A DNA stretch of 64,000 nucleotides from an uncultured Erythrobacter sp. (GCA_947488155.1 CANKYK010000001.1:496001-560000), one strand, 5' to 3'; counted from the first letter of the stretch, positions 9,314 through 18,556 are shown. Numbers and translations: made by a program. The notes: generated by a model from the sequence alone, not told the origin.

Positions 9314-11766
9314 TCGGCCGCCAATCGCACGGCTTGTGCGTCATCGGAATCGAAGCTCGGTCCGTCAGGCCAGGCATGATTGGTCAGCGCCGGATACCAA
9401 TCCTCTGGCTTGTCACCGACTGCCTCCCGCAGCAGGTCAAGCCTACGCACGGAGCTTTCACGGCCAGAAAGAACGGTCAGCACCTCTGGCGCACCGGACA
9501 GATCAAGCCGGACAACAACACTCGCATCAGGTTGGCGAACGAGGAAACAGCGCGAATGGGCTGGCAATGTACGGATCAACGCCAACTCATGCTCGGTCAG
9601 GCCAAAGCCCTCGCAATAATCCTCAGCCCGCGCTCTGCTGTTTGGCATAAACACCATGGTCGCGGTCTGCTCGACCAAAGCGGTCGAAATGCGGCTTTCT
9701 AGCGCGTCGGCGGCGGATTGTGTGGCAAATCCGACCAGAGCATTGCGCTTACGCAAAGTCTTCAGCCAGTCGCGGATACGCGCGGCAAACACCTCGTCGT
9801 CCAGCGCTTTCCACCCCTCGTCGATCAGGATCATGGTTGGCTGCCCATCGAGCCGTTCGTCGACGCGGTGGAACAAATACATCATGGTCGGCGTGCGCAA
9901 GCGCGGATTTTCAAGCAGCGCCGTCATGTCAAAGCCGAGAACGCGTTGATCGAGATCGAGCCTATCCTGCTCATTGTCGAACAGCCAAGCGTGCTCGCCA
10001 CCCTCTGCGTCTTCTGACGCGTCGTTCGAACCAATCCAAGCCGACAGGCGGTCGGCCAGATCACCGGGCTCAGGGCGTTTTGCCCCGGCCAGCAGCTCCT
10101 TAAAGTGGCGTAGACGGCGCAAGCCCGCATCATTTGCATAGGCCGCATCGACAGCCGCGCTGATCGTTGCGAATTCCTCTGGCCCGTCTGCATCGAGCAG
10201 CACCGCAAGCCAATCGCGCAAGAATGCCTTGTTAGTCGGCGTGTCCGGCAAAGACAGCGGATTAAACCCGGTTGGCTCGCCGGCGCAAATGCGGTCATAG
10301 CGCCCGCCAATACCGCGCACGAACAGTTCCGCGCCGCGATCCTTGTCGAACAAGATGGTGCGGGGGCTAAACTTTTGCGCTTGCGCCGCCAGGAAGTTCA
10401 TCACCACCGTCTTGCCCGAGCCCGACGGCCCGATGACCGAGAAATTGCCAAGATCGCCGTGGTGGAAATTGAAGAAGAACGGGGTCGCACTGGTCGTCTC
10501 CAGCAAAGTGACCGCATCGCCCCAATGATTGCCGCTGGCCTGGCCTAAGGCAAAGCCGTGGAAGCTGCCAAAGCTCGCCATATTGGCCGAGGAAATGAGC
10601 GCGCGGCGCACGATATATTCCTCATTACCGGGGAATTGCGCCCAGAATGCAGGTTCCAGATTGGTGTCTTCGCGCACTGCAATCGCACCGGTATCCGCCA
10701 GCGCTGCGGCGCAGGCCGCCGTTGCATCGTCCAGCCGGTCAAGACTGCGCTCTCGCACCAGCACGGTAAGGTGGTGATCGCCAAATCCGACTGCGCCATT
10801 GCCCAACGCATCGCGCGCCGCCAGCATATCGTTGCGCTCTGCCGCCGCTTCTTCATCGACGGACCGCAGGCGCCGCAGCGCCAGATCAATCCGCTCCCGC
10901 GCGGTCGTGCGTTCGTTGGGCGCATAACTCTCGGTCACGATCATCTCATATGGCAGGCGCAGCAAGCCATCGAGCAGACCGGGAGAGGTCGCCTCGGGAT
11001 AGTCTTTAAGGCCCAAGATCGCGGAGAAATCCGGTTGGCCAGAGCCACGTTGCTCCATAGCATCAAGGCCAAAGCTGGCGCGGCGATAGGGCAGCATGTG
11101 GCCGATATCAGTGTCTTCAACCGGGCGGCGCACGGGACGCATCTCGCCATTGTAGAGCGCGGAGAGCAGCTCCAGCATTTCTGAATTGGTGCCATCACTG
11201 CCGGGCACGGAGTAATCGGCAAGCACGCTCGCACCGTAGGCAGAAAGCGATGCGACCAGGCCCGTGGCGGCTGATTTCAGGCTGCGCACGTCCTTGATAT
11301 CAGCTTCGAGTTCGCTTTGCCCGGTCCAGCTCCACATCCGTGAAAAACGCTCTGCAAGGCCGGCCTTGCCGCGCGCTGGGCGGCGGATCAGCGTGATAAA
11401 CTGGTCATTGATGAACAGCGAACCGCCCGCCAGCCGCTCTTTCCAGCGCTGGTCAATATGGCGCGACAGCGGATCGGCAAATTGTGCCTCCAGATCAACC
11501 TCAACCTGACGGCGGATGACATGGTGGTAGAGCGCAAAGCGCGCATCCAAGGTCGAGCGCAGCATCACCTCGCGCGTCGCTGCATGGGCATTGAGCGCGT
11601 CGGAATCCTCGGTTTCAAACAGCAAGCCGGGCACCTGGATCGCGGTCATCACCGATCCATCGCGCAGCAAAACCGTGCTTTCATCGATCAGCCGCGCATA
11701 TGGCAGACGATCGCCAGCCAGCGCCTCTTTAGCGCTCCAGCTTGCCGGTCCAATCCATTTCACCAT
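9310..11766 (-). CDS. virB4: T4SS ATPase VirB4
   Basis: An 818-residue VirB4/CagE ATPase that powers pilus biogenesis and substrate transfer. The N-terminal CagE domain covers roughly residues 30-420. The Walker A motif GPSGSGKT is at about 446-453, Walker B is the segment MILIDEGWKALDDE near 645, and the arginine-rich C-terminal half is intact. A strong AAGGAGG site lies 8 bases before the ATG. Length and motifs are typical. Confidence 0.93.
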   Translation of the reverse strand: MVKWIGPASWSAKEALAGDRLPYARLIDESTVLLRDGSVMTAIQVPGLLFETEDSDALNAHAATREVMLRSTLDARFALYHHVIRRQVEVDLEAQFADPLSRHIDQRWKERLAGGSLFINDQFITLIRRPARGKAGLAERFSRMWSWTGQSELEADIKDVRSLKSAATGLVASLSAYGASVLADYSVPGSDGTNSEMLELLSALYNGEMRPVRRPVEDTDIGHMLPYRRASFGLDAMEQRGSGQPDFSAILGLKDYPEATSPGLLDGLLRLPYEMIVTESYAPNERTTARERIDLALRRLRSVDEEAAAERNDMLAARDALGNGAVGFGDHHLTVLVRERSLDRLDDATAACAAALADTGAIAVREDTNLEPAFWAQFPGNEEYIVRRALISSANMASFGSFHGFALGQASGNHWGDAVTLLETTSATPFFFNFHHGDLGNFSVIGPSGSGKTVVMNFLAAQAQKFSPRTILFDKDRGAELFVRGIGGRYDRICAGEPTGFNPLSLPDTPTNKAFLRDWLAVLLDADGPEEFATISAAVDAAYANDAGLRRLRHFKELLAGAKRPEPGDLADRLSAWIGSNDASEDAEGGEHAWLFDNEQDRLDLDQRVLGFDMTALLENPRLRTPTMMYLFHRVDERLDGQPTMILIDEGWKALDDEVFAARIRDWLKTLRKRNALVGFATQSAADALESRISTALVEQTATMVFMPNSRARAEDYCEGFGLTEHELALIRTLPAHSRCFLVRQPDASVVVRLDLSGAPEVLTVLSGRESSVRRLDLLREAVGDKPEDWYPALTNHAWPDGPSFDSDDAQAVRLAAE

Positions 11767-11788
11767 AGTAGGCCCTCCTTGTCAGGCC

Positions 11789-12073
11789 TTACGCAGCGTA
11801 GCTGTTACAGCCCCACCGCTTGTAATTCTTGACCCGCGGACACTTGGAAACCTTAGTAATCCAAAGGTCGAAAATGCGCGGTTCGCGAAGCGAAGAAAAA
11901 TAGCCGATTACGTGCACGACCACCGGCACGATCATGATCCACCAGTTTTTGAGGATCAAAAATGCAATCGTCGTCACCATCAGATTGATGATGAAAAAGT
12001 TCATCGTGACGCCAGCAAACATTTGCGGACGGGTAAGAGCGCGGTGAACCGGATGGCGGACGAGATTGGTCAT
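11789..12073 (-). CDS. virB3: T4SS protein VirB3
   Basis: A 94-residue small membrane protein matching VirB3: an N-terminal HPVHRALTRPQMFAGVTMN segment, two adjacent hydrophobic stretches (FFIINLMVTTIAFLILKNWW and IMIVPVVVHVIGYF) and a short basic tail with a DLWITKVSKCPRV ending. VirB3 works with VirB4 in pilin handling. It sits 9 bases after virB2 and 22 before virB4, which is the canonical order. Confidence 0.88.
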   Translation of the reverse strand: MTNLVRHPVHRALTRPQMFAGVTMNFFIINLMVTTIAFLILKNWWIMIVPVVVHVIGYFSSLREPRIFDLWITKVSKCPRVKNYKRWGCNSYAA

Positions 12074-12082
12074 ATACCTGCC

Positions 12083-12421
12083 TCAGGCCGCCGCGCTTTG
12101 AATGCCAGCAACGATGGTCGATGCGCCGAACAGAATGAACACGCCGATGATTACGGTCGCGCCAAAGCGCCAATTCATGCGGCCAGTCAGCATCATAAAG
12201 CCAACCGCTGCGACAGCCATCACTGCAATCGCGGTCGCGACATTGCCCAGCAGCGTACCTTGCAACCACCCCAGCGCCGCGACAATCGGGCCGGAACCTT
12301 GCGGGTCAGCAACCTGCTGAGCATGCGCAGCAACGGGTGCCAGCATCAGAGCGATAAAGGTCGCAATCCGAGCCATCATCATGGCTGGCATGCGAAGAAG
12401 TGACGACATTGATGTTCTCAT
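12083..12421 (-). CDS. virB2: T4SS pilin-like subunit VirB2 (TrbC family)
   Basis: A 112-residue TrbC/VirB2-type prepilin. A long N-terminal signal region ends at VAAHAQQ, followed by two hydrophobic helices (LLGNVATAIAVMAVAAVGFMML and GATVIIGVFILFGASTIVAGI) around the polar loop TGRMNWRF, as in the pilin. The start could be the ATG at 12421 or the ATG at 12409, which has a closer GAGA site. It is the first structural gene after the transglycosylase. Confidence 0.88.
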   Translation of the reverse strand: MRTSMSSLLRMPAMMMARIATFIALMLAPVAAHAQQVADPQGSGPIVAALGWLQGTLLGNVATAIAVMAVAAVGFMMLTGRMNWRFGATVIIGVFILFGASTIVAGIQSAAA

Positions 12422-12466
12422 TCGTGTTCTGCTTTGTCCTTAGGTGCCGCGTGTACGACGTCATGG

Positions 12467-13108
12467 TTAAAAAGGTTGCGTATCGGTGCGCGAGTGCGAA
12501 GCCAATCGGCCCATGATGGCCGCGACATAGAGTTTCGTCTCACGAATGTTTGGAACGCCGCCCGCACGTTCTACCCGTCCGGGTCCAGCGTTGTATGCGG
12601 CCAATGCTTTTTCGAGATTTCCGTCAAAACGATCGAGTTGCTCGCGCAGATAGCGCGCCCCGCCCTCAAGGTTTTGAAACGGATCATCCGGGTCCACGCC
12701 CAGATATCTGGCGGTGCCCGGCATCAATTGCGCGAGGCCCCGCGCGCCCGCATGCGACACCGCATTGGGACGCCAACGGCTCTCTTGCCAAACCAGTGCC
12801 TCCAGCAGCGATGGGCTGAGATCGAACCGCACAGACAGGCTTTGAACGGTGTCGGCATACATTGCTGGCACACCCAAGGCATGGCGCGAAGGATCGGCAA
12901 TAATGCCGTCTGGTACGATCATAGCGTCGAGATCAGCAACCTCGCCAGAGGCAGAGAATTCAGGATTTTGGGTGATCGCCACCGCCCGTGCGCCGGTGAC
13001 CCAGCGGGCACCGTCGGCATCGATTTGCAGCACGTCCGCCTGCGCGGGTGCAGTTGTTAGGGCAAGCGCAGCAGCGGCACCGGCCATGCCCAAACGAGCG
13101 AGAATCAT
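12467..13108 (-). CDS. Lytic transglycosylase, VirB1-like
   Basis: A 213-residue exported SLT-domain enzyme that cleaves peptidoglycan to let the secretion apparatus through the wall. A signal peptide (MILARLGMAGAAAALALTTA, cleaved after APAQA) precedes a linker and the C-terminal SLT domain with the catalytic Glu in LLEALVWQESRW, then SHAGARGLAQLMPGTARYLG and AAYNAGPGRV. The start at 13108 is preferred because GGAGGG lies 6 bases upstream. It is the first gene of the T4SS operon and probably fills the VirB1 role. Confidence 0.88.
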   Translation of the reverse strand: MILARLGMAGAAAALALTTAPAQADVLQIDADGARWVTGARAVAITQNPEFSASGEVADLDAMIVPDGIIADPSRHALGVPAMYADTVQSLSVRFDLSPSLLEALVWQESRWRPNAVSHAGARGLAQLMPGTARYLGVDPDDPFQNLEGGARYLREQLDRFDGNLEKALAAYNAGPGRVERAGGVPNIRETKLYVAAIMGRLASHSRTDTQPF

Positions 13109-13145
13109 CCAAAACCCTCCAATCACGCCCCCTTGCTCATAGTAC

Positions 13146-13163
13146 ATGACAAGCAAGTGACAT
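13146..13163 (-). promoter_or_regulatory. PHO-box-like direct repeat before the T4SS operon
   Basis: On the minus strand the sequence ATGTCACTTGCTTGTCAT consists of two GTCA units 11 bases apart, in the 7-4-7 layout of the PHO box (consensus CTGTCAT-N4-CTGTCAT). It ends 38 bases before the first gene of the T4SS operon. PhoB-family regulators bind such repeats. Binding is inferred, not shown. Confidence 0.45.
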
Positions 13164-13355
13164 TTACGCAGACCATACCCTTATCAAGGCAAAATATTGC
13201 GTAGCAATTAAAGTTAACGCCTATGATTAAGCGATAGATTGGACCGGTTGCAAACACGAAAGCAATCGGGAGGCCTATCGAACCCGCCCAATTGCGTCGT
13301 TTTGTGCGATGAAGTGTTAGAATTACTGGCTAGGCGACAAGGCCAACCGAACGGT

Positions 13356-13754
13356 TCACTCGTTCAATGTCACGCGATTGGCGAAACGTTCAGTCGAAGC
13401 TGGCGCAAATTCGTCATTTTTGAGCATTCGCAGTGCCTTGCGAGCGAGTCGGCGCGAATCGGTTGCCGTGCCATTCGCCGTATCGATTTCAATACGATCA
13501 TTGCTGGCAGCCGCAGCTCTAAACAAAGAACGCGCGCGCTCTTCATCACCCTGTCTGGCATAGGCAATGCCCAGATTGATCAGTTGTGCAGCATCATGAG
13601 AGCGGATCGCTTCCAGTTCGGCAATCGCATCAGCATTACGGCCAGCGACCAAATGTGCGGCTTGCAAATCAGGCTCTGCCTGCCTTGCGATGGCCTCAGA
13701 TGTGACAGGACTTGCTGTCAAAGACGCAGCTACCAATGCTGAAGTTATGAACAC
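13356..13754 (-). CDS. Small exported TPR-like protein
   Basis: The GTG at 13754 is chosen because AAGGAG lies 7 bases before it and the resulting 132-residue protein starts with a signal-like stretch (FITSALVAASLTASPVTSEA). An upstream ATG at 13820 would add about 22 residues but has no ribosome binding site. The middle contains a TPR-like helical pair: DAIAELEAIRSHDAAQLINL and GIAYARQGDEERARSLFRAA. The protein is probably periplasmic. It lies upstream of the T4SS operon on the same strand, separated by 247 bases that contain a likely separate promoter, so a shared role is not established. Confidence 0.7.
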   Translation of the reverse strand: MFITSALVAASLTASPVTSEAIARQAEPDLQAAHLVAGRNADAIAELEAIRSHDAAQLINLGIAYARQGDEERARSLFRAAAASNDRIEIDTANGTATDSRRLARKALRMLKNDEFAPASTERFANRVTLNE

Positions 13755-13821
13755 GGCTCTCTCCTTCTCGAATGATGAGAAGATGCGCCGCCACACCCCA
13801 AATCGCAATAAAAATGTCATA

Positions 13822-13839
13822 TTGTCATTTTTCTGTAAC
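13822..13839 (+). promoter_or_regulatory. PHO-box-like repeat, distal
   Basis: TTGTCATTTTTCTGTAAC fits the 7-4-7 PHO-box layout with one weaker half (CTGTAAC). It lies about 230 bases upstream of the lipoprotein gene and 68 bases upstream of the divergent TPR-like gene, so it could serve either. Confidence 0.35.
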
Positions 13840-13938
13840 GCGATCCGTTTTCCATCTGTTTTGAAACGATAAATTTTACGGCTTTTATTGCCTTGAGGTG
13901 ACGTAAAATCTGTCAAAAAGGACACAAACATCTTTGTT

Positions 13939-13956
13939 TTGTCATAGTTCGGTCAA
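13939..13956 (+). promoter_or_regulatory. PHO-box-like repeat, proximal
   Basis: TTGTCATAGTTCGGTCAA has two GTCA units exactly 11 bases apart. A possible -10 element CATATT follows at 13971-13976. The site lies 114 bases before the lipoprotein start and is in the right place to activate that gene. Confidence 0.45.
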
Positions 13957-14070
13957 AGAAACCGAAGCGTCATATTCGAAGCAATTCCGTCATGATCGCT
14001 GCCTAGCGGAGTCCCCGAACGCAACCTCTGCGCTCAATCGATTCTTCGGTTTTTAAGGGGACCGCTCGCT

Positions 14071-15621
14071 GTGAAAAATATGTCTCGTACTCTCGTTCTT
14101 GGTTGCAGCCTCGCTGCTTTGGCTGCCTGCGGCGGCGATGAAATCGTCTCACCCGGCACCTCTGGGGACATCATCATCAATAACCCCGCGCCAACCCCAG
14201 CGCCCACCACCACACCGCCGACAGGCGGCGGAACCGTCACACCGGCGGCTGGCTGCCCAACGATCAACTCAACCGGCGGCCTTACCGATGCTGGCACGAT
14301 CACTGGTCCGACCGGCGAATACCGCGTGTGCGAACTACCCGCGCTGATCGATGCCAACGACACACTGCCATTCGTGGACGGCCTGCTCTACGCTCTGCCC
14401 GGCCGCGTCGATGTCGGCACAGACCAAGGCTTTGCTAGCACCGGCACGAACGTAACGCTGACGGTTGCTGACGGCGTTATCGTGTTCGGTTCGACCGGCC
14501 GTTCGTTCCTGGTCGTCAACCGCGGCAATGCGTTGAACTCCGTCGGCACGGCTGAGCGTCCAATCGTCTGGACCAGCCGCGACAATGTCCTCGGCCTCAG
14601 CGATGACAACTCAACCGGCCAATGGGGCGGCATTGTTCTCCTAGGCCGTGCGCCAGTCTCAGACTGCGCAACCGGTGTGTTCAACACCGATGCCAACCCG
14701 AATGCCAACCCGGCCTGCGAGCAATCGCTCGAGGGTACCACGGTTGCTACCAATTTTGGCGGCGGCGACAGTGCGGACAGTTCTGGCGAGATGAACTACA
14801 ACCAAATCCGCTTCTCCGGCTTCAGCCTTGCGCCAGGTGATGAACTGCAATCGCTGACCACTGGCGGCATCGGCAGCGGAACCACGCTCGCGAACTTCAT
14901 GTCGTTCAACAGCTCTGACGATGGCATGGAGTTCTTCGGCGGCGCAGTGAACATGAGCAACGTCGTTGCCGTCGGCGCAGATGACGACTCAATCGACGTC
15001 GACACAGGCGCTCAGGCCAACCTACAATTCGTGGTGGTGGCTCAGCGCACCTCCGGCGGTGACAGCCTGATTGAACTCGACTCGCCCGATGCAGACTTCT
15101 CCGTCAACGCCCGCCCACGCACTGTGCTTCAGGTGGCAAACTTCACCTTCCTCGAACGCTCCGGCTCAAACTCGCAAGCGATCCGCGCACGCGGCGGCGC
15201 AGCGCTCAATCTCGCCAATGGCGTGATAGACACCAATGACGAGACTTGCTTGCGCATCGACGAGACCTTCACTCGAGATGTCCCGCCTAGTTTCAACTCG
15301 GTAGTCGGCGATTGTGATGCGGCGCGGCCTGTTCGCGGCGATTCTGGCGTGAGCGATGCAGAGGTTCGGGCATTGGTCGATGGCGGCACGAACAACAACG
15401 TCGCCTTCACCATCTCACTGACAGGGATCGTCAACGGCACCAATGAAACCGGCGTGGCCGCGTTCGATCCAACCGCCCTCTCCAGCTTCTTCACAGCGGA
15501 AACATTCGTCGGCGCGGTTCCAGATGCTGGGGATACCCGCTTCGGCAACTGGACCTGCAATTCCGGCACGCTTGATTTCGGTAGCACCACCGGGGCTTGC
15601 ACCTCGCTGCCTGTCTACTGA
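14071..15621 (+). CDS. Outer-surface lipoprotein, beta-helix-like
   Basis: A 516-residue lipoprotein. The signal peptide ends in the lipobox LAAC, followed by a Pro/Thr-rich tether (about residues 30-60) and a long Gly/Asn/Asp-rich body with periodic segments such as ERPIVWTSRDNVLG, GQWGGIVLLGRAP, SSDDGMEFFGGAV and GADDDSIDVDTGAQ. These resemble a right-handed parallel beta-helix. Six or more cysteines in the body may form disulfides. The start is the GTG at 14071, 10 bases after AAGGGG; the ATG at 14080 is too far from it. The gene sits directly before a TonB-dependent receptor on the same strand, suggesting a surface substrate-capture partner. The substrate is unknown. Confidence 0.75.
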   Translation: MKNMSRTLVLGCSLAALAACGGDEIVSPGTSGDIIINNPAPTPAPTTTPPTGGGTVTPAAGCPTINSTGGLTDAGTITGPTGEYRVCELPALIDANDTLPFVDGLLYALPGRVDVGTDQGFASTGTNVTLTVADGVIVFGSTGRSFLVVNRGNALNSVGTAERPIVWTSRDNVLGLSDDNSTGQWGGIVLLGRAPVSDCATGVFNTDANPNANPACEQSLEGTTVATNFGGGDSADSSGEMNYNQIRFSGFSLAPGDELQSLTTGGIGSGTTLANFMSFNSSDDGMEFFGGAVNMSNVVAVGADDDSIDVDTGAQANLQFVVVAQRTSGGDSLIELDSPDADFSVNARPRTVLQVANFTFLERSGSNSQAIRARGGAALNLANGVIDTNDETCLRIDETFTRDVPPSFNSVVGDCDAARPVRGDSGVSDAEVRALVDGGTNNNVAFTISLTGIVNGTNETGVAAFDPTALSSFFTAETFVGAVPDAGDTRFGNWTCNSGTLDFGSTTGACTSLPVY

Positions 15622-15642
15622 TCGGACGCCTTAAATGCGAAA

Positions 15643-15682
15643 GGGAGGTGCTGTGATCTGGTCAAGATCTCCGGCGCCTCCC
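15643..15682 (+). terminator. Hairpin between lipoprotein and TonB receptor genes
   Basis: GGGAGGTGC (15643-15651) pairs with GCGCCTCCC (15674-15682), and an inner GATCT/AGATC pair extends the structure. It is followed only by TTCTC, so it may be a partial terminator or an mRNA-stabilising hairpin that sets the ratio of lipoprotein to receptor, rather than a full stop. Confidence 0.5.
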
Positions 15683-15755
15683 TTCTCACAATCTACGAGC
15701 CATGCATCTGGCTCATCACAGTTTCAGACCTGATTTCATGAGGGGGTCTAATATC

Positions 15756-18452
15756 ATGCCAATTGGCAAGCGCCTCGTAGGCACGCTGCTCTTCACAACC
15801 GCGCTGACGTTCCCAGCATTCGCCGCTGCGCAAGAGGTTGAGCAGTCTCCGGCAACTGAAGCGGATGACGTGACAGTCGAGAGCGAAGAAGAACAAGAGC
15901 CGCAAGAACAGCAGCCGGACGTGTCTGTGCCGGGCGGCGGCATTATCGTCACCGGGCGCCGCAACCGCGACCCGCAGCGCGCCTCGACCCAAGTGCTAAG
16001 CGTGCTGTCCGAAGAAGACATCGCGCGCACCGGTGAGAGCGATATTGCCGGCGCGCTGGGCCGGGTAACTGGCCTGTCCTTGGTCGGTGATGGCCGCGTA
16101 TTCGTGCGCGGTCTGGGAGATCGCTATTCTCTCGCGCTGCTCAATGGCCTGCCCCTGCCGAGCCCGGAACCGCTCAGCCGTGTTGTCCCGCTTGATATTT
16201 TTCCGACCAGCGTGGTTGCGTCCTCTCTGGTGCAGAAAACCTACTCTGCGAACTTCCCTGGCGAGTTTGGCGGCGGTGTGATCAACCTGACCACGCGCGC
16301 CGTGCCGGCAGAGGATTTCCTCAGCTTCAGCTTCAGCACCGGCGGAGACACCGAGACCACCTTCCAAGATGGACTCACCTATTTTGGCTCTGATCTCGAC
16401 CCGTTCGGTTTCGACAATGGCAACCGCGATATACCATCCAATCTGGCCGCTTTCTTTGCCAGCGGAGACCGGATCGAAGACACCTCGATCGAGGTTCAAG
16501 AAGGGGTTGCGGGGCAGATCCTGCCGACCAATCTCGTCACATTGCAGCGCAACGACACGCTGCCAGCGAACTTTTCCGCATCGATAACGGGCGGCACCTC
16601 GATTGAGCTGGGCGGCGACAATTACCTCGGCATAATCGCCACCGCATCGATCAAGAACAATTGGCGCAACCGCAACGTGCGCAGCCAGTTTGCCACGCCT
16701 GACCTGGCCACGGTCACGGAAGACTTCACGACCTTCATCACCGACAACAATGTTCTGGTAAACGGCCTGCTCAGTTTTGGCCTCGACCTCGGCCCCCACA
16801 CCTTGCGCTGGACGAACCTGTACATCCGCGACACGCTGAAAACCGCGCGGCTTGAGCAAGGCACAAATTTCCTTTTCGGCGAGACCGGATTTGATTTTGC
16901 CAACCAGCAAACGGCCTGGTTTGAGCGGCAGCTGATCGACACACAATTTGTCGGCGAGTTCGATTTTGACCGTTTCGACTTTGATGTGCGCGCTGGCTAT
17001 GCTCGCACTGATCGCGAGGCACCGTTCAACGCCAATGTTCGCTACACCCGGACCAATTTTGCCGAGGATCCGCTCGGTGAATTCTTCGTGGCCTATCTTA
17101 ACCGCTTGTCGGATACGGGCCTAACGACCATCGCCTTCGATGATCTTCAGGAAGAGCTGCTGTTCGGTAGTGTCGACGTCTCTTACGAAGTCACCGACAC
17201 GCTCGAACTGACCGCAGGATACGCCTATAGCGACACTGACCGTCGTTCCTCCAGCCGAGAGTTCAGCCCGCTGATCGAAGGCGATGTGCTAGACGACAGC
17301 CTGGTGCCAATCCTCGGTCTGCGCCGTCCGGGCGACCTCATCAATGGAGCGACATTGGCTGGCTTCAACGTTCGCCTGGACGAGACAAGCCCGTTTCCCG
17401 TCTTTGACGCAGCGCTCGAAACGCAGGCCGGATACGGCATTATCCGCTTCCTGCCGACTGACAGGCTGACGATGGAATTTGGCGTCCGCTATGAGGATGC
17501 GACGCAGACGGTTACGCTCGATCAAACCATCTTCACTACGCCTATCGTCGGCGCGACGCCAACCAATCTGGCTGAAGATTACTTCCTGCCGGGCACCACA
17601 ATCACGTGGGAGCCGGTCGAGGATTTGCAGCTGCGCCTTGCCGCCTCCAAAACTATTGCCCGGCCGCAGTTCCGCGAGCTGGTGGAGCAGACCTATTTCG
17701 ATCCGGAATCGAACCGCGAATTTCGCGGCAATCCCTTCCTGACCGACAGCGAGCTGTTCAATCTGGAGGCGCGCGCCGAATATTACATCAGCGGCTCTGA
17801 CCGGGTCAGCATCGCGGGCTTCTACAAGGAAATCGACAACCCGATTGAGGCCTTCATCTTCTCAACCGCTGGCGACCTCGTGACCAGTTTTGCCAATGCG
17901 CCCAAGGCAGAGCTTTACGGCGCCGAGATCGACCTGGTTTACGGGATCGACCTCTACAATTGGGGCGGTAGCTTCTTTGAGACCAAACAGCTGCTGTTTC
18001 TTGCGAACTACACCTACACCCAGTCGCAAATCTCGGTTGATCCGGCTGATGTGACCTTCGTGCCTCCGGGCGGCGAGACCAACGCGTCGCTCTTGTTCGA
18101 TGATGGTGACCCTCTGGTCGGGCAATCCGATCACATCGCCAACTTCTCTATCGGGATCGAGGACACGGAGAAGGTTCAGCAGTTCACCGTGCTGTTCAAC
18201 TACGCGAGCGAGCGGGTGACCACGCGCGGATTCCAGCGCCCTGACATCGTCGAGGACCCCGGCTTGACCGTCGATATAGTCGCGCGCTCTGAGGTTGGGA
18301 TGTTCGGCCAGCCGTTCGAGCTGGAGCTGGAGGTGCGCAACATCTTTGGCCGCGACAATCTGGAGTTTCAGGAAAACTCGAACAACCGGATCGACATCAA
18401 CAGCTATGATGTCGGTACCTCGTTCTCAATCGGGATCAAAACCGAATTCTAA
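15756..18452 (+). CDS. TonB-dependent outer-membrane receptor
   Basis: An 898-residue outer-membrane active transporter. The signal peptide ends near AFAAAQE, followed by an unusual acidic Glu-rich spacer (about residues 28-55), a plug domain starting with GGIIVTGRR and containing VFVRGLGDRYSLALLNG and FPGEFGGGVINLTTRA, and a 22-strand-type barrel ending in an aromatic residue (SFSIGIKTEF). AGGGGG 9 bases before the ATG at 15756 supports this start over the upstream in-frame ATGs. It is probably co-expressed with the upstream lipoprotein. The flanking PhoB-like regulator and PHO-box-like sites suggest a phosphate-related substrate, which is an inference only. Confidence 0.88.
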   Translation: MPIGKRLVGTLLFTTALTFPAFAAAQEVEQSPATEADDVTVESEEEQEPQEQQPDVSVPGGGIIVTGRRNRDPQRASTQVLSVLSEEDIARTGESDIAGALGRVTGLSLVGDGRVFVRGLGDRYSLALLNGLPLPSPEPLSRVVPLDIFPTSVVASSLVQKTYSANFPGEFGGGVINLTTRAVPAEDFLSFSFSTGGDTETTFQDGLTYFGSDLDPFGFDNGNRDIPSNLAAFFASGDRIEDTSIEVQEGVAGQILPTNLVTLQRNDTLPANFSASITGGTSIELGGDNYLGIIATASIKNNWRNRNVRSQFATPDLATVTEDFTTFITDNNVLVNGLLSFGLDLGPHTLRWTNLYIRDTLKTARLEQGTNFLFGETGFDFANQQTAWFERQLIDTQFVGEFDFDRFDFDVRAGYARTDREAPFNANVRYTRTNFAEDPLGEFFVAYLNRLSDTGLTTIAFDDLQEELLFGSVDVSYEVTDTLELTAGYAYSDTDRRSSSREFSPLIEGDVLDDSLVPILGLRRPGDLINGATLAGFNVRLDETSPFPVFDAALETQAGYGIIRFLPTDRLTMEFGVRYEDATQTVTLDQTIFTTPIVGATPTNLAEDYFLPGTTITWEPVEDLQLRLAASKTIARPQFRELVEQTYFDPESNREFRGNPFLTDSELFNLEARAEYYISGSDRVSIAGFYKEIDNPIEAFIFSTAGDLVTSFANAPKAELYGAEIDLVYGIDLYNWGGSFFETKQLLFLANYTYTQSQISVDPADVTFVPPGGETNASLLFDDGDPLVGQSDHIANFSIGIEDTEKVQQFTVLFNYASERVTTRGFQRPDIVEDPGLTVDIVARSEVGMFGQPFELELEVRNIFGRDNLEFQENSNNRIDINSYDVGTSFSIGIKTEF

Positions 18453-18499
18453 GCGCGCTGAGCGGTCCACCTCTCCCCGGATTGCTCAGTCACTAGAGA

Positions 18500-18531
18500 G
18501 GCCGCTTTGGGAAGCCAGAGCGGCCCTTTTT
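18500..18531 (+). terminator. Rho-independent terminator after the TonB receptor
   Basis: GGCCGCT (18500-18506) pairs with AGCGGCC (18519-18525) around a 12-base loop, followed by CTTTTT. It closes the lipoprotein-receptor unit and separates it from the convergent regulator gene. Confidence 0.8.
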
Positions 18532-18556
18532 GTAGGCTTTTTGTAGCGCTAGATGA

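Larger units (their letters stand above)
13755..14070. other. Divergent regulatory region
   Basis: This 316-base A+T-rich stretch separates the divergent TPR-like gene and the lipoprotein gene. No credible protein gene was seen in it. It contains several GTCA units, including two PHO-box-like pairs listed separately, further single GTCAT units at 13816, 13969 and 13989, a TGTC-N6-GACA inverted pair at 13911-13924, and an AAGGGG ribosome binding site at 14055-14060 serving the lipoprotein gene. Confidence 0.6.

Noticed and set aside
5083-13108. The VirB operon as part of a conjugative plasmid or integrative element
   Set aside because: No relaxase, coupling protein, integrase, partition or replication gene is nearby, and the flanking genes are ordinary chromosomal ones.
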